This document shows, piece after piece, positions 18,519 to 26,933 of a stretch of DNA of 64,000 bases. This stretch comes from Pseudomonas maioricensis (GTDB lineage Bacteria; Pseudomonadota; Gammaproteobacteria; Pseudomonadales; Pseudomonadaceae), in NCBI RefSeq assembly GCF_022790535.1, contig NZ_LOHG01000001.1, forward strand, positions 32,888 through 96,887, read 5' to 3'. The notes beneath the pieces were generated by a model. The model worked only from the letters and a program-made list of their open reading frames with translations. It was not told where the DNA came from and made no database searches. The position numbers and the translations under genes are program-made. How positions within the stretch are numbered: the stretch's first letter is position 1; every line of letters starts with the position of its first letter.

Positions 18519-18544
18519 GGCCGTGTTTGCGACGGATTAATGCT

Positions 18545-19252
18545 CTAGCTCGCTGGCGAAACAAACACAATCCCGGTCCGAAGCGCCGCATTGCGAATGT
18601 GCTCGTGCATGGCTTTTTGCGCAGGGCCTGATGCGTGGCGGGCGAGGGCGCGGAGGATCTTGCGGTGCTCCTGCCAGGTTTCCATGGCCCTTGAGGGGCG
18701 GATGAAGGGCATTTTCTGGCTCTCCAGAAAAATATCGGCCCCTGCTGTGATGATGCCGAGCATCGCCTGATTACCGCTGGCGATCAGGATGTGCCGATGG
18801 AACTCGAAATCCAGTCGTGACGCTGATTCGAAATCCCCGGCGCGCAGTTCAAGGCGCATGGCTTCGACGTTGTCCTCCAGCACATCACGTTCGTCGGCGG
18901 TCAAGGTTACGGCAGCCAGCCCTGAAGCAAAGCCTTCCAGCGCATAACGCAGTTGAAAGGTGTCAGCCGGTGAAACCTGTGCGTCGAAAGGCCAGGAAAA
19001 ACCGCTTGTGCGCTTTTCTGGTTCAGAAGTCGCCTGAACGAACACGCCTTTGCCTGGCTGCACGCTGACCACGCCAAGTGCGCTCAGCGACGACAACGCT
19101 TCACGCAAGGACGCACGACTGACCCCAAGCAATGCCGCGAGATCACGCTGTGACGGCAGGCTGTCACCCGGCATATAGCCTTGCTCGGCAATCAGTTTAC
19201 GGATCGCCCTCAGGGCAGATTCGGGTACGGCTAGTGGGCTATGGGATATCAC
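18545..19252 (-). CDS. GntR family regulator, FadR/FCD subfamily
   Basis: A 235-residue transcription factor. Residues 8-75 form the GntR winged helix (LPSQRDLAALLGVSRASLRE, then LGVVSVQPGKGVFV). Residues 95-225 are an all-helical FCD ligand domain with the metal-binding pattern D-x4-H: LDFEFHRHILIASGN, followed later by HRKILRAL and MHEHI histidines. It is divergent from an amino acid ABC transporter operon, and a perfect palindrome in the shared upstream region suits this family, so it most likely regulates that operon. The ligand is unknown. Confidence 0.9.
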   Translation of the reverse strand: MISHSPLAVPESALRAIRKLIAEQGYMPGDSLPSQRDLAALLGVSRASLREALSSLSALGVVSVQPGKGVFVQATSEPEKRTSGFSWPFDAQVSPADTFQLRYALEGFASGLAAVTLTADERDVLEDNVEAMRLELRAGDFESASRLDFEFHRHILIASGNQAMLGIITAGADIFLESQKMPFIRPSRAMETWQEHRKILRALARHASGPAQKAMHEHIRNAALRTGIVFVSPAS

Positions 19253-19375
19253 TGTTCAGGCCAGTCAGTCCGCTAAAAGTCCCTTTTATAACCATCTGTG
19301 CAATCCGGCAAGCGACGCCCAAGCCTAGGGCGGCCGGGCCTCAAGGCGCGCCAAAGCAGGGCGTCGAATGATCTG

Positions 19376-19390
19376 ACTGGTCAGACCAGT
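19376..19390. promoter_or_regulatory. Palindromic operator for the FadR-type regulator
   Basis: ACTGGTCAGACCAGT is a perfect 7+1+7 palindrome containing TGGTCNGACCA, the form known for FadR-subfamily GntR regulators. It lies in the 249 bases between the regulator gene and the transporter operon, about 110 bases before the transporter start. Confidence 0.75.
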
Positions 19391-19501
19391 AAGACCGAAA
19401 TACCGCGCAAAGCCTTGGTTTATGGCTGTGCATGATGGGATGGCATGGGCTGTGCACTGAGGTTGCGTACAAACACCTGTCGTCCACCACGGAGTCTTCC
19501 T

Positions 19502-20287
19502 ATGACCAAGCGTTACAGCGCTCTGCTTACTGCCCTGTTTGCCAGCCTCATGCTCAGCCAGGCACCTGCCCACGCCGATGGTCTGGACGACGTCGTGAAG
19601 CGCGGCACTTTGAAAGTTGCTGTTCCGCAGGACTTCCCGCCGTTCGGCTCGGTGGGCCCGGACATGAAGCCTCGTGGCCTGGACATCGACACCGCGAAGC
19701 TGATTGCTGACCAGCTCAAGGTCAAACTGGAACTGACTCCGGTCAACAGCACCAACCGTATTCCGTACCTGACCACCGGCAAGGTGGACCTGGTGATCTC
19801 CAGCCTTGGCAAAAACCCTGACCGCGAAAAAGTCATCGACTTCTCCAAGGCCTACGCGCCTTTCTACCTGGCCGTATTCGGTCCACCTGAAGCGTCGATC
19901 AAAGGTCTGGACGATCTGAAAGGCAAAACCATCAGCGTGACCCGCGGTGCCATCGAAGACATCGAGCTGACTGCTGTTGCGCCGAAAGAAGCGACCATCA
20001 AGCGCTTTGAAGACAACAACTCCACCATCGCTGCGTATCTGGCCGGCCAGACCGACCTCATCGCTAGCGGTAACGTGGTGATGGTTGCGATCAGCGAGAA
20101 GAACCCGAAGCGCATTCCTGAGCTGAAAGTGAAACTCAAGGATTCCCCGGTCTACGTCGGCGTGAACAAAGGTGAGGCGACGTTGCTGGCCAAGGTCAAC
20201 GAAATCATCGAAGCGGGCAAGAAAGACGGTTCGCTTGAAAAGAACTCCCAGACCTGGCTCAAACAGCCTCTGCCCGCTGACCTCTGA
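19502..20287 (+). CDS. Polar amino acid ABC transporter, substrate-binding protein
   Basis: A 261-residue periplasmic binding protein of the SBP_bac_3 family. The start at ATG 19502 (after GGAG) gives a clean signal peptide with cleavage near AHA/DG at residue 25; a longer frame adds unrelated residues. The mature protein shows LKVAVPQDFPPFG near the start, LDIDTAKLIADQL and the GKVDLVISSLGKNPDREKVI segment with the conserved Arg that holds the substrate alpha-carboxyl. It is the first gene of a four-gene importer operon. Specificity cannot be read from sequence. Confidence 0.92.
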   Translation: MTKRYSALLTALFASLMLSQAPAHADGLDDVVKRGTLKVAVPQDFPPFGSVGPDMKPRGLDIDTAKLIADQLKVKLELTPVNSTNRIPYLTTGKVDLVISSLGKNPDREKVIDFSKAYAPFYLAVFGPPEASIKGLDDLKGKTISVTRGAIEDIELTAVAPKEATIKRFEDNNSTIAAYLAGQTDLIASGNVVMVAISEKNPKRIPELKVKLKDSPVYVGVNKGEATLLAKVNEIIEAGKKDGSLEKNSQTWLKQPLPADL

Positions 20288-20316
20288 TAACCGTTTGTTG
20301 ATTTCGGAGGCTGCCA

Positions 20317-20982
20317 ATGGCTTACAACTTTGACTTCGTACCGGTCATGCAGAATGCCGATCTGCTACTGCGCGGGGCGTTGTTCACCCTGGAGTTGACC
20401 GCCATTGGCACTGTGCTCGGGGTTGGACTGGGTATCATCGGCGCCATCGTGCGGGCCTGGAAAATTCAGCCGTTCTCGGCGATTTTCGGGGTTTATGTCG
20501 AGCTGATACGCAACACCCCGTTCCTCGTGCAGTTGTTCTTCATCTTCTTCGGGCTACCGTCTCTGGGGGTGCAGATTTCCGAATGGCAGGCGGCAATTCT
20601 GGCCATGGTGATCAACCTGGGCGCTTACTCGACGGAAATCATCCGTGCAGGTATTCAGGCGATCCCCAAAGGTCAGCTTGAGGCGGCTGCCGCACTGGCG
20701 ATGACGCGAATGGAGGCGTTCCGATACGTGGTTCTGATTCCGGCGCTGGGCAAGGTCTGGCCCGCGCTGAGCAGCCAGATCATCATCGTGATGCTCGGTT
20801 CGGCGGTCTGTTCACAGATCGCAACCGAAGAGTTGAGCTTCTTCGCCAACTTCATTCAGTCGCGTAACTTCCGCGCCTTTGAGACGTATATCGTCACCAC
20901 GCTGATTTACCTCTTTATGGCGCTAATGGTTCGCCAGTTGCTGGCCTGGATCGGTCGTCGCTACATTTCGAGGAAAGGCTGA
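20317..20982 (+). CDS. Polar amino acid ABC transporter, permease 1
   Basis: A 221-residue HisM-type permease with about five membrane segments and the EAA loop NLGAYSTEIIRAGIQAIPKG followed by QLEAAAALAMTRMEAFRYVV. It begins 29 bases after the binding-protein gene with GGAGG upstream of the ATG, and its stop overlaps the start of permease 2 (TGATG). The pair forms the membrane channel of the importer. Confidence 0.93.
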   Translation: MAYNFDFVPVMQNADLLLRGALFTLELTAIGTVLGVGLGIIGAIVRAWKIQPFSAIFGVYVELIRNTPFLVQLFFIFFGLPSLGVQISEWQAAILAMVINLGAYSTEIIRAGIQAIPKGQLEAAAALAMTRMEAFRYVVLIPALGKVWPALSSQIIIVMLGSAVCSQIATEELSFFANFIQSRNFRAFETYIVTTLIYLFMALMVRQLLAWIGRRYISRKG

Positions 20983-21629
20983 TGGATTTCACCCTTTGGG
21001 ATGTTGTGCGCAATTTGCTCACCGGCCTGCAATGGACGCTGGCGCTGTCACTGGTAGCGTTCGTGGGTGGCGGCGTGATTGGCTTGCTGGTCATGTGCAT
21101 GCGCATTGCCAAACTCAATGCGCCAAGAGTGATTGCCAAGGTTTACATCGAACTGTTCCAGGGTACACCGCTGCTGATGCAGTTGTTTCTGGTGTTTTTC
21201 GGTGTGGCGTTGCTGGGCTTTGATATTTCCCCATGGGCCGCGGCTGCACTGGCCCTCACGCTGTTTACCAGCGCGTACCTGGCCGAGATCTGGCGTGGTT
21301 GCGTCGAGTCGATTGCCAATGGTCAGTGGGAAGCATCTGCCAGTCTGGCGATGACGCCACTGGAGCAACTGCGTTACGTGATTCTTCCCCAGGCGCTGCG
21401 CATTGCCGTTGCGCCTACGGTCGGGTTTTCGGTGCAAGTCGTCAAAGGCACCGCAGTGACCTCGATCATTGGTTTTACCGAATTGACCAAAACCGGCGGC
21501 ATGCTCGCCAACGCTACGTTCCAGCCCTTCATGGTGTATGGCTTCGTCGCTCTGGGCTACTTCATGCTCTGCTATCCCCTGTCGCTCAGTGCCCGCTACC
21601 TGGAAAGGAGACTGCATGCCTCTGCTTAG
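20982..21629 (+). CDS. Polar amino acid ABC transporter, permease 2
   Basis: A 215-residue second HisM-type permease with the EAA loop ALTLFTSAYLAEIWRGCVES and QWEASASLAMTPLEQLRYVI. It overlaps permease 1 by one base and the ATPase gene by 14 bases, so the three are tightly coupled. It pairs with permease 1 as a heterodimer, by analogy with other amino acid importers. Confidence 0.93.
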   Translation: MDFTLWDVVRNLLTGLQWTLALSLVAFVGGGVIGLLVMCMRIAKLNAPRVIAKVYIELFQGTPLLMQLFLVFFGVALLGFDISPWAAAALALTLFTSAYLAEIWRGCVESIANGQWEASASLAMTPLEQLRYVILPQALRIAVAPTVGFSVQVVKGTAVTSIIGFTELTKTGGMLANATFQPFMVYGFVALGYFMLCYPLSLSARYLERRLHASA

Positions 21630-22353
21630 AATATCCGCGCTGCATAAATATTACGGCGACCATCACGTCCTCAAAGGCATCGACCTCTCCGTTGAAGAAG
21701 GTCAGGTCGTGGCGATTATCGGCCGTAGCGGCTCGGGTAAGAGTACGTTGTTGCGTACGTTGAACGGGTTGGAGTCGATCAACGACGGTGTTATCGAAGT
21801 CGATGGCGAATATCTGGATGCAGCCCGCGCAGACCTGCGCTCGTTGCGGCAGAAAGTCGGCATGGTCTTCCAGCAGTTCAACCTGTTCCCGCATCTGAGT
21901 GTTGGCGAAAACGTGATGCTGGCACCGCAGGTGGTGAAAAAGGTTTCGAAAGCTGAAGCCAGGAAGATTGCCAAAGAGATGCTTGAGCGTGTCGGGCTGG
22001 GTGAGAAGTTTGATGCCTTCCCTGATCGCCTGTCAGGTGGTCAGCAGCAGCGCGTGGCGATTGCCCGTGCTCTGGCGATGTCGCCCAAAGTATTGCTCTG
22101 CGATGAAATTACTTCGGCTCTGGACCCGGAGCTGGTCAACGAAGTGTTGAGCGTGGTGCGCCAGTTGGCGAAAGACGGCATGACGCTGATCATGGTGACC
22201 CACGAAATGCGCTTCGCCCGGGAAGTGGGAGATAAATTGGTGTTCATGCACCAGGGCAAGGTGCACGAAGTGGGCGATCCTAAGATTCTGTTCGCTAACC
22301 CGCGAACGCCAGAACTGGCTAATTTTATCGGGTCGGTGGAACACGGGGCGTAA
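21616..22353 (+). CDS. Polar amino acid ABC transporter, ATP-binding protein
   Basis: A 245-residue ATPase of the GlnQ/HisP type. Walker A GRSGSGKSTLLR is at about residue 35, the Q-loop is in MVFQQFNLFPHL, the signature LSGGQQQRVAIARALAM near residue 138, and Walker B LLCDEITSALDPEL follows. The start at 21616 (MPLLRISALHKYYG) lies inside permease 2 and gives the normal length; an upstream ATG would add 26 unrelated residues. It completes the four-gene importer. Confidence 0.95.
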   Translation: MPLLRISALHKYYGDHHVLKGIDLSVEEGQVVAIIGRSGSGKSTLLRTLNGLESINDGVIEVDGEYLDAARADLRSLRQKVGMVFQQFNLFPHLSVGENVMLAPQVVKKVSKAEARKIAKEMLERVGLGEKFDAFPDRLSGGQQQRVAIARALAMSPKVLLCDEITSALDPELVNEVLSVVRQLAKDGMTLIMVTHEMRFAREVGDKLVFMHQGKVHEVGDPKILFANPRTPELANFIGSVEHGA

Positions 22354-22369
22354 AGCTTGGACGTATGCC

Positions 22370-22464
22370 CCTGTTGGAGCCGGGCTTGCCCGCGAATCAG
22401 GCGACGCGGTTATGCAGGCATACCAGCGTCATCGTTCTTCGCGGGCAAGCCCGGCTCCAACAGG
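22370..22464. repeat. REP pair, family B (TTGGAGCCGGGC variant)
   Basis: Inverted arms with GGAGCCGGGCTTGCCCGCG flank about 45 bases. It separates the convergent ABC operon and the CYTH/CHAD gene. Confidence 0.87.
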
Positions 22465-22486
22465 TTTTCGTGTTCCTGACTATGGC

Positions 22487-23854
22487 TTACAAACGCAGCA
22501 ACGTCTTCCACGCACGGCTCTGGAACACGACGATGGTCTGCTGCACGCGAGCATCCAGCACTTCATCGCTGATCGGCTGTTCAGCCAAATGCACCAGCTT
22601 GTTCAGCTCGCCGTACAGACGATCCAGCTCCGGCAGATCCAGTGCACCACGTGCATGGTGCAGCCAGGCCTGAATGCGCTCGATACGCGGCAGTTGTTCA
22701 GCGAGATCTTCCGGCTGCTGCTGATAACGACCCAACTGCAATGCCGTGGCTTCATCGGCCAGAAAACGCGGCAACCAGCTGTCCAGTTGCGCAGCGCCTT
22801 GGCGATTGCCACGGTTATTGCGTTCCACCGTCCAGCTACGTGCCAGCAACCAACGCGACGTGGTCAGCGAGAACAGGCCCCAACGCGGGTCTTGCAGCTC
22901 TTCAAGGAACTGCTCGTGAGCGGCGCCACGCACATCTTCATCTTCCTGGCCTGCTTGAACCAGCGGACGCCAGTCTTCCAGCAAGGCATCCAGCGAGGAA
23001 CGCAGTTCGCTACTGGTGCTGCGCGGTGCTGCCTGACCGAGGCTGCCCGTCAGCGCGCGCAACTCCGCGAGCAACGCAACCCAGTCCTGAAGCAAGCGCC
23101 AGTGGCCATTGAAACGGTATTGCTCGGCCAGACGCTGGCTGCTGCCTAACAAGTGCAAGGCCAGTGCGGCGTAAGCGTCATCCAGCGGCATTTCGGCCTG
23201 GAATTGCGGAGCAGGCAGCGTCAGCGAGTAGCTGTTGGCGTCCAGCAGACGATAGCCGCGCTCGGCTTTGCTGATGTCGCACGGCATCAGTGGCAGGGTC
23301 ACGGCCAGTTCAGCGGCCAGCTCCAGGAGTGCAGCCGGGTCGCCTTCGCGCAATTCCAGCTCCAGCTCGCAGATTTCTTCCTTCTGCTTGCCCGCGACCA
23401 CGTGGCCCAGATCGAGTGCTGCTTCGATCACAACCTTGGTTTTGCCACGGCCCCAGGCGATTTCTGCCCGCTCACGAACGAAGTCAGTGGTGAACAGTGG
23501 CTTGATGGTTTTCTTGTCCAGATCAGCCAACTGCTCAGGCCAGCATTCGCCGTCGAGCTTCTTCAGGTCCAGCTTGGCCTTGGGCAGGTCCCAGTTGAAC
23601 TCGTTACGCTCGGAGAACCCGGCAACGCTTTGGCCCCGAGTTTTCATGGTCTGGATGATTTGATCGCCATCACGACGTACGCGCAGCGCTACTTTGGCGT
23701 TGGCCAGATCGCGCTCCGGGGTATCGAAATATTGATTGGAAAGCTCCACGCTCTCCCAGCCGCTCTTGTTGCGCTTCTTCAGCAGCGGGTGATCGCGCAG
23801 TGCAGCGAGGGTTTCGCGGCTGACGCGGAGTTTGATTTCTGTTTCTTTCTGCAT
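22487..23854 (-). CDS. CYTH-CHAD protein, probable inorganic triphosphatase
   Basis: A 455-residue protein with a CYTH domain (residues 1-200) that begins MQKETEIKLRV, carrying the E-x-E-x-K metal/phosphate motif, and a helical CHAD domain (about residues 220-455) rich in Arg and His. E. coli YgiF, the closest model, hydrolyses inorganic triphosphate; CHAD domains bind polyphosphate. The ATG at 23854 is chosen because it gives the family N-terminus; an upstream frame adds 43 unrelated residues. No ppk/ppx gene is in the window. Confidence 0.88.
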   Translation of the reverse strand: MQKETEIKLRVSRETLAALRDHPLLKKRNKSGWESVELSNQYFDTPERDLANAKVALRVRRDGDQIIQTMKTRGQSVAGFSERNEFNWDLPKAKLDLKKLDGECWPEQLADLDKKTIKPLFTTDFVRERAEIAWGRGKTKVVIEAALDLGHVVAGKQKEEICELELELREGDPAALLELAAELAVTLPLMPCDISKAERGYRLLDANSYSLTLPAPQFQAEMPLDDAYAALALHLLGSSQRLAEQYRFNGHWRLLQDWVALLAELRALTGSLGQAAPRSTSSELRSSLDALLEDWRPLVQAGQEDEDVRGAAHEQFLEELQDPRWGLFSLTTSRWLLARSWTVERNNRGNRQGAAQLDSWLPRFLADEATALQLGRYQQQPEDLAEQLPRIERIQAWLHHARGALDLPELDRLYGELNKLVHLAEQPISDEVLDARVQQTIVVFQSRAWKTLLRL

Positions 23855-23984
23855 GGCCGGGAATCCAGACGCTTTTACTGATAACGGGGTGCAGCCGGTT
23901 GTTGCGTGGCTACTTAGGGTGGGCAGTGTACAGGACATGTGTCTTGAACAGGCTGGATCAAATCCCGTTGGCTGGGATGCCATA

Positions 23985-24078
23985 CCTGAGGGAGCGGTGC
24001 TTGCCCGCGATAGAGACGCCTCGATTTACCTGCATAACCGCGTAATCGTTCATCGCAGGCAAGCACCGCTCCCTCAGG
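23985..24078. repeat. REP pair, family B
   Basis: Arms of GAGCGGTGCTTGCCCGCG type with flanking CCTGAGG/CCTCAGG complements. It occupies a quarter of the 337-base divergent gap between the CYTH/CHAD gene and argE; the remainder holds both promoters and no gene. Confidence 0.87.
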
Positions 24079-24191
24079 TTCTGCGTTTCTCCGCCGCTGT
24101 GAGATGTCTGGCAAACCGCCCTTAACGGTTTATTCCCACCACCCGATAGCCCTATGATGGTCGGCACGCTCTCCCGTTAAAGGAATCGCAC

Positions 24192-25340
24192 ATGCCCTTG
24201 CCGTCCATGAAAGACCAATTCGCCGCGTTGATTGCCGCGCCTTCGGTGAGCTGCACCCAGCCGTCACTGGATCAGTCCAACCGCGTAGTGATCGATCTGT
24301 TGGCGGGTTGGCTGGGCGACCTGGGGTTTGCGTGCGATATCCAGCAGGTTTCGCCGGGCAAGTTCAATTTGCTGGCCAGTTTTGGCAGTGGCCCTGGCGG
24401 GTTGGTCCTCGCAGGGCACAGCGATACGGTGCCGTTCGACGAGGCGCTGTGGAAAACCGATCCGCTGAAGCTGACCGAAGTCGATAATCGTTGGGTCGGG
24501 CTGGGCAGTTGTGACATGAAAGGCTTCTTCGCGTTGATTATAGAAGCTGTTCGGCCGCTGCTGGATAAGCCTTTCAAGCAGCCGTTGTTGATTCTCGCCA
24601 CCTGTGATGAAGAAAGCTCCATGGCGGGCGCTCGTGCGCTGGCTGAGGCGGGACGGCCGCTGGGGCGTGCGGCTGTGATCGGTGAGCCGACGGGCCTCAA
24701 GCCTATTCGTCTGCACAAGGGTGTGATGATGGAGCGCATCGATATTCTCGGGCGCAGCGGTCATTCTTCTGACCCAAGCCTGGGGCACAGCGCGCTGGAA
24801 GCGATGCACGATGCGATCAGCGAGCTCAAGGGGCTGCGCACGCAATGGCAGCTCGAATACCGCAATCCACAGTTCAGTGTGCCAACGCCAACCCTGAATT
24901 TCGGTTGCATCCATGGCGGCGATAACCCCAACCGGATTTGCGGCCAGTGCTCCCTTGAGTTCGACTTGCGGCCGTTGCCCGGCATGGACCCAAGCGTGCT
25001 GCGCGCCGCAATCCGTCAGAAGCTTGAACCGCTTGCCGAGCTGCATCAGGTCAAAATTGACTACGCGCCGTTGTTCCCCGAAGCCCCACCTTTCGAGCAG
25101 GCAGCCGATGCGGAACTGGTGCGAGTTGCCGAACGTCTTACAGGACACCGGGCTGAAGCTGTAGCATTCGGCACCGAAGCTGCTTACTTTCAACGTCTGG
25201 GCTGTGAAACTCTTGTGCTGGGACCCGGTGATATCGCTTGCGCGCATCAGCCGGGCGAGTATCTGGAAATGTCACGTTTGCAGCCTACAGTGCGTCTGTT
25301 AAGCCAGTTGATTGAACATTATTGCCTGAACCCGCAATGA
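24192..25340 (+). CDS. argE: Acetylornithine deacetylase
   Basis: A 382-residue zinc-dependent M20 family hydrolase that releases ornithine from N-acetylornithine in arginine synthesis. Metal-binding segments are visible: LAGHSDTVPFD with the first His/Asp, then GSCDMKGFFAL, and CDEESSMAGARAL with the catalytic Glu pair. GHSSDPSLGHSALE marks the dimerisation domain. It lies 125 bases upstream of argA on the same strand, consistent with a shared arginine-synthesis unit. AGGA precedes the ATG. Confidence 0.93.
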   Translation: MPLPSMKDQFAALIAAPSVSCTQPSLDQSNRVVIDLLAGWLGDLGFACDIQQVSPGKFNLLASFGSGPGGLVLAGHSDTVPFDEALWKTDPLKLTEVDNRWVGLGSCDMKGFFALIIEAVRPLLDKPFKQPLLILATCDEESSMAGARALAEAGRPLGRAAVIGEPTGLKPIRLHKGVMMERIDILGRSGHSSDPSLGHSALEAMHDAISELKGLRTQWQLEYRNPQFSVPTPTLNFGCIHGGDNPNRICGQCSLEFDLRPLPGMDPSVLRAAIRQKLEPLAELHQVKIDYAPLFPEAPPFEQAADAELVRVAERLTGHRAEAVAFGTEAAYFQRLGCETLVLGPGDIACAHQPGEYLEMSRLQPTVRLLSQLIEHYCLNPQ

Positions 25341-25465
25341 GCCGGGTCATGCCAGAGATAGAAATAAGGAGAGTGCGCGTGCAGCCATGCTTGTTCCGAC
25401 GATAACCACCACACGGTTGTGAGTGTTTCTGTCTTTCGTCCTTTTATCAGCAGGCTCTTCAGGTT

Positions 25466-26770
25466 ATGCACGAATACGTCAATTGGCTTCGCCACGCGTC
25501 TCCCTATATCAATGCCCACCGTGAACGCACCTTCGTCGTGATGTTGCCCGGTGACGGCGTTGAGCATCCGAACTTCGGCAATATCGTTCACGACCTCGTG
25601 CTCTTGCACAGCCTCGGAGTACGCTTGGTATTGGTCCATGGCTCGCGGCCGCAAATCGAAAGCCGTCTGGCTGCACGCGGCCTGACGCCTCAGTTCCACC
25701 GTAATTTGCGCGTCACCGATGCTGCAACACTCGATTGTGTGATCGATGCTGTCGGCCATTTGCGCCTCGACATCGAAGCGCGCCTGTCCATGGACATGGC
25801 GGCTTCGCCAATGCAGGGGTCACGCCTGCGGGTGACCAGCGGCAATCTGGTCACTGCCCGGCCCATTGGCGTATGGGAAGGCGTGGATTACCAGCACACC
25901 GGCGAAGTACGTCGGATCGACCGCAAAGGTATCAATCGTCTTTTGGACGAGCGCCATATCGTTTTGCTGTCGCCCATCGGTTATTCGCCAACCGGCGAGA
26001 TTTTTAACATTGCTTGCGAAGACGTTGCTACCCGCACCGCTATCGATCTGGGTGCCGACAAGTTGCTGCTATTCGGTGAAGAGCGCGGCTTGATGGACGA
26101 GCACGGACGATTGGTGCGCGAGCTTCGTCCGCAGCAAGTGCCTGCGCATATCCTGCGGCTGGGCAGCAACTACAACTATCAGGCGGAATTGCTGGATGCT
26201 GCGGCTGAAGCTTGCCGCGGTGGTGTGGGTCGTAGCCATATCGTCAGCTATGTCGAAGACGGCGCGCTGCTCACCGAGCTGTTCACCCGCGACGGTGGCG
26301 GCACGCTGGTTGCGCAGGAGCAATTCGAACTGGTCCGTGAAGCCGCCATTGAAGACGTCGGCGGTTTGATGGATCTGATTACGCCGCTGGAAGAGCAGGG
26401 CATTCTGGTGCGCCGTTCCCGCGAAGTACTGGAGCGTGAGATTGAGCAGTTCAGTGTGGTTGAGCGCGAAGGGCTGATCATCGCCTGTGCGGCGCTGTAT
26501 CCAATTGCTGACTCGCAAGCCGGAGAGTTGGCCTGCCTGGCGGTCAACCCTGAATACCGCCATGGCGGCCGGGGCGACGAGTTGCTTGAGCGCATCGAAA
26601 CCCGTGCTCGCGAACAGGGTTTGAAGACCTTGTTCGTCCTTACCACACGTACCGCGCACTGGTTCCGCGAGCGCGGCTTCGAGCCAAGCAGCGTTGATCG
26701 TCTGCCTAGCGCCCGGGCGTCGTTATATAACTACCAACGTAATTCGAAGATTTTCGAGAAGGCGTTGTAA
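25466..26770 (+). CDS. argA: N-acetylglutamate synthase
   Basis: A 434-residue enzyme catalysing the first step of arginine synthesis. An amino-acid-kinase-like domain (residues 1-280, with LVHGSRPQIESRL) that senses arginine is followed by a GNAT acetyltransferase domain (residues 300-434) with acetyl-CoA motif LAVNPEYRHGGRGDELLERI. The N-terminus MHEYVNWLRHASPYINAHRE is typical of bacterial ArgA. Downstream comes a REP pair and the convergent gshA gene. Confidence 0.95.
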   Translation: MHEYVNWLRHASPYINAHRERTFVVMLPGDGVEHPNFGNIVHDLVLLHSLGVRLVLVHGSRPQIESRLAARGLTPQFHRNLRVTDAATLDCVIDAVGHLRLDIEARLSMDMAASPMQGSRLRVTSGNLVTARPIGVWEGVDYQHTGEVRRIDRKGINRLLDERHIVLLSPIGYSPTGEIFNIACEDVATRTAIDLGADKLLLFGEERGLMDEHGRLVRELRPQQVPAHILRLGSNYNYQAELLDAAAEACRGGVGRSHIVSYVEDGALLTELFTRDGGGTLVAQEQFELVREAAIEDVGGLMDLITPLEEQGILVRRSREVLEREIEQFSVVEREGLIIACAALYPIADSQAGELACLAVNPEYRHGGRGDELLERIETRAREQGLKTLFVLTTRTAHWFRERGFEPSSVDRLPSARASLYNYQRNSKIFEKAL

Positions 26771-26798
26771 AAGCTGGATTCTCGGCAAACACCGATTT

Positions 26799-26887
26799 TG
26801 TAGGAGTGAGCTTGCTCGCGATGGCGTCAGGTCAGACGATAATTTATCGAAAGATAAATCCAATCGCGAGCAAGCTCACTCCTACAG
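26799..26887. repeat. REP pair, family A
   Basis: Near-perfect inverted arms GGAGTGAGCTTGCTCGCG flank about 40 bases between convergent argA and gshA. Confidence 0.9.
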
Positions 26888-26933
26888 ATCATTGTTTGGT
26901 TTGCCGCGAATCTCAGGGGATAGTGCTTCTACC

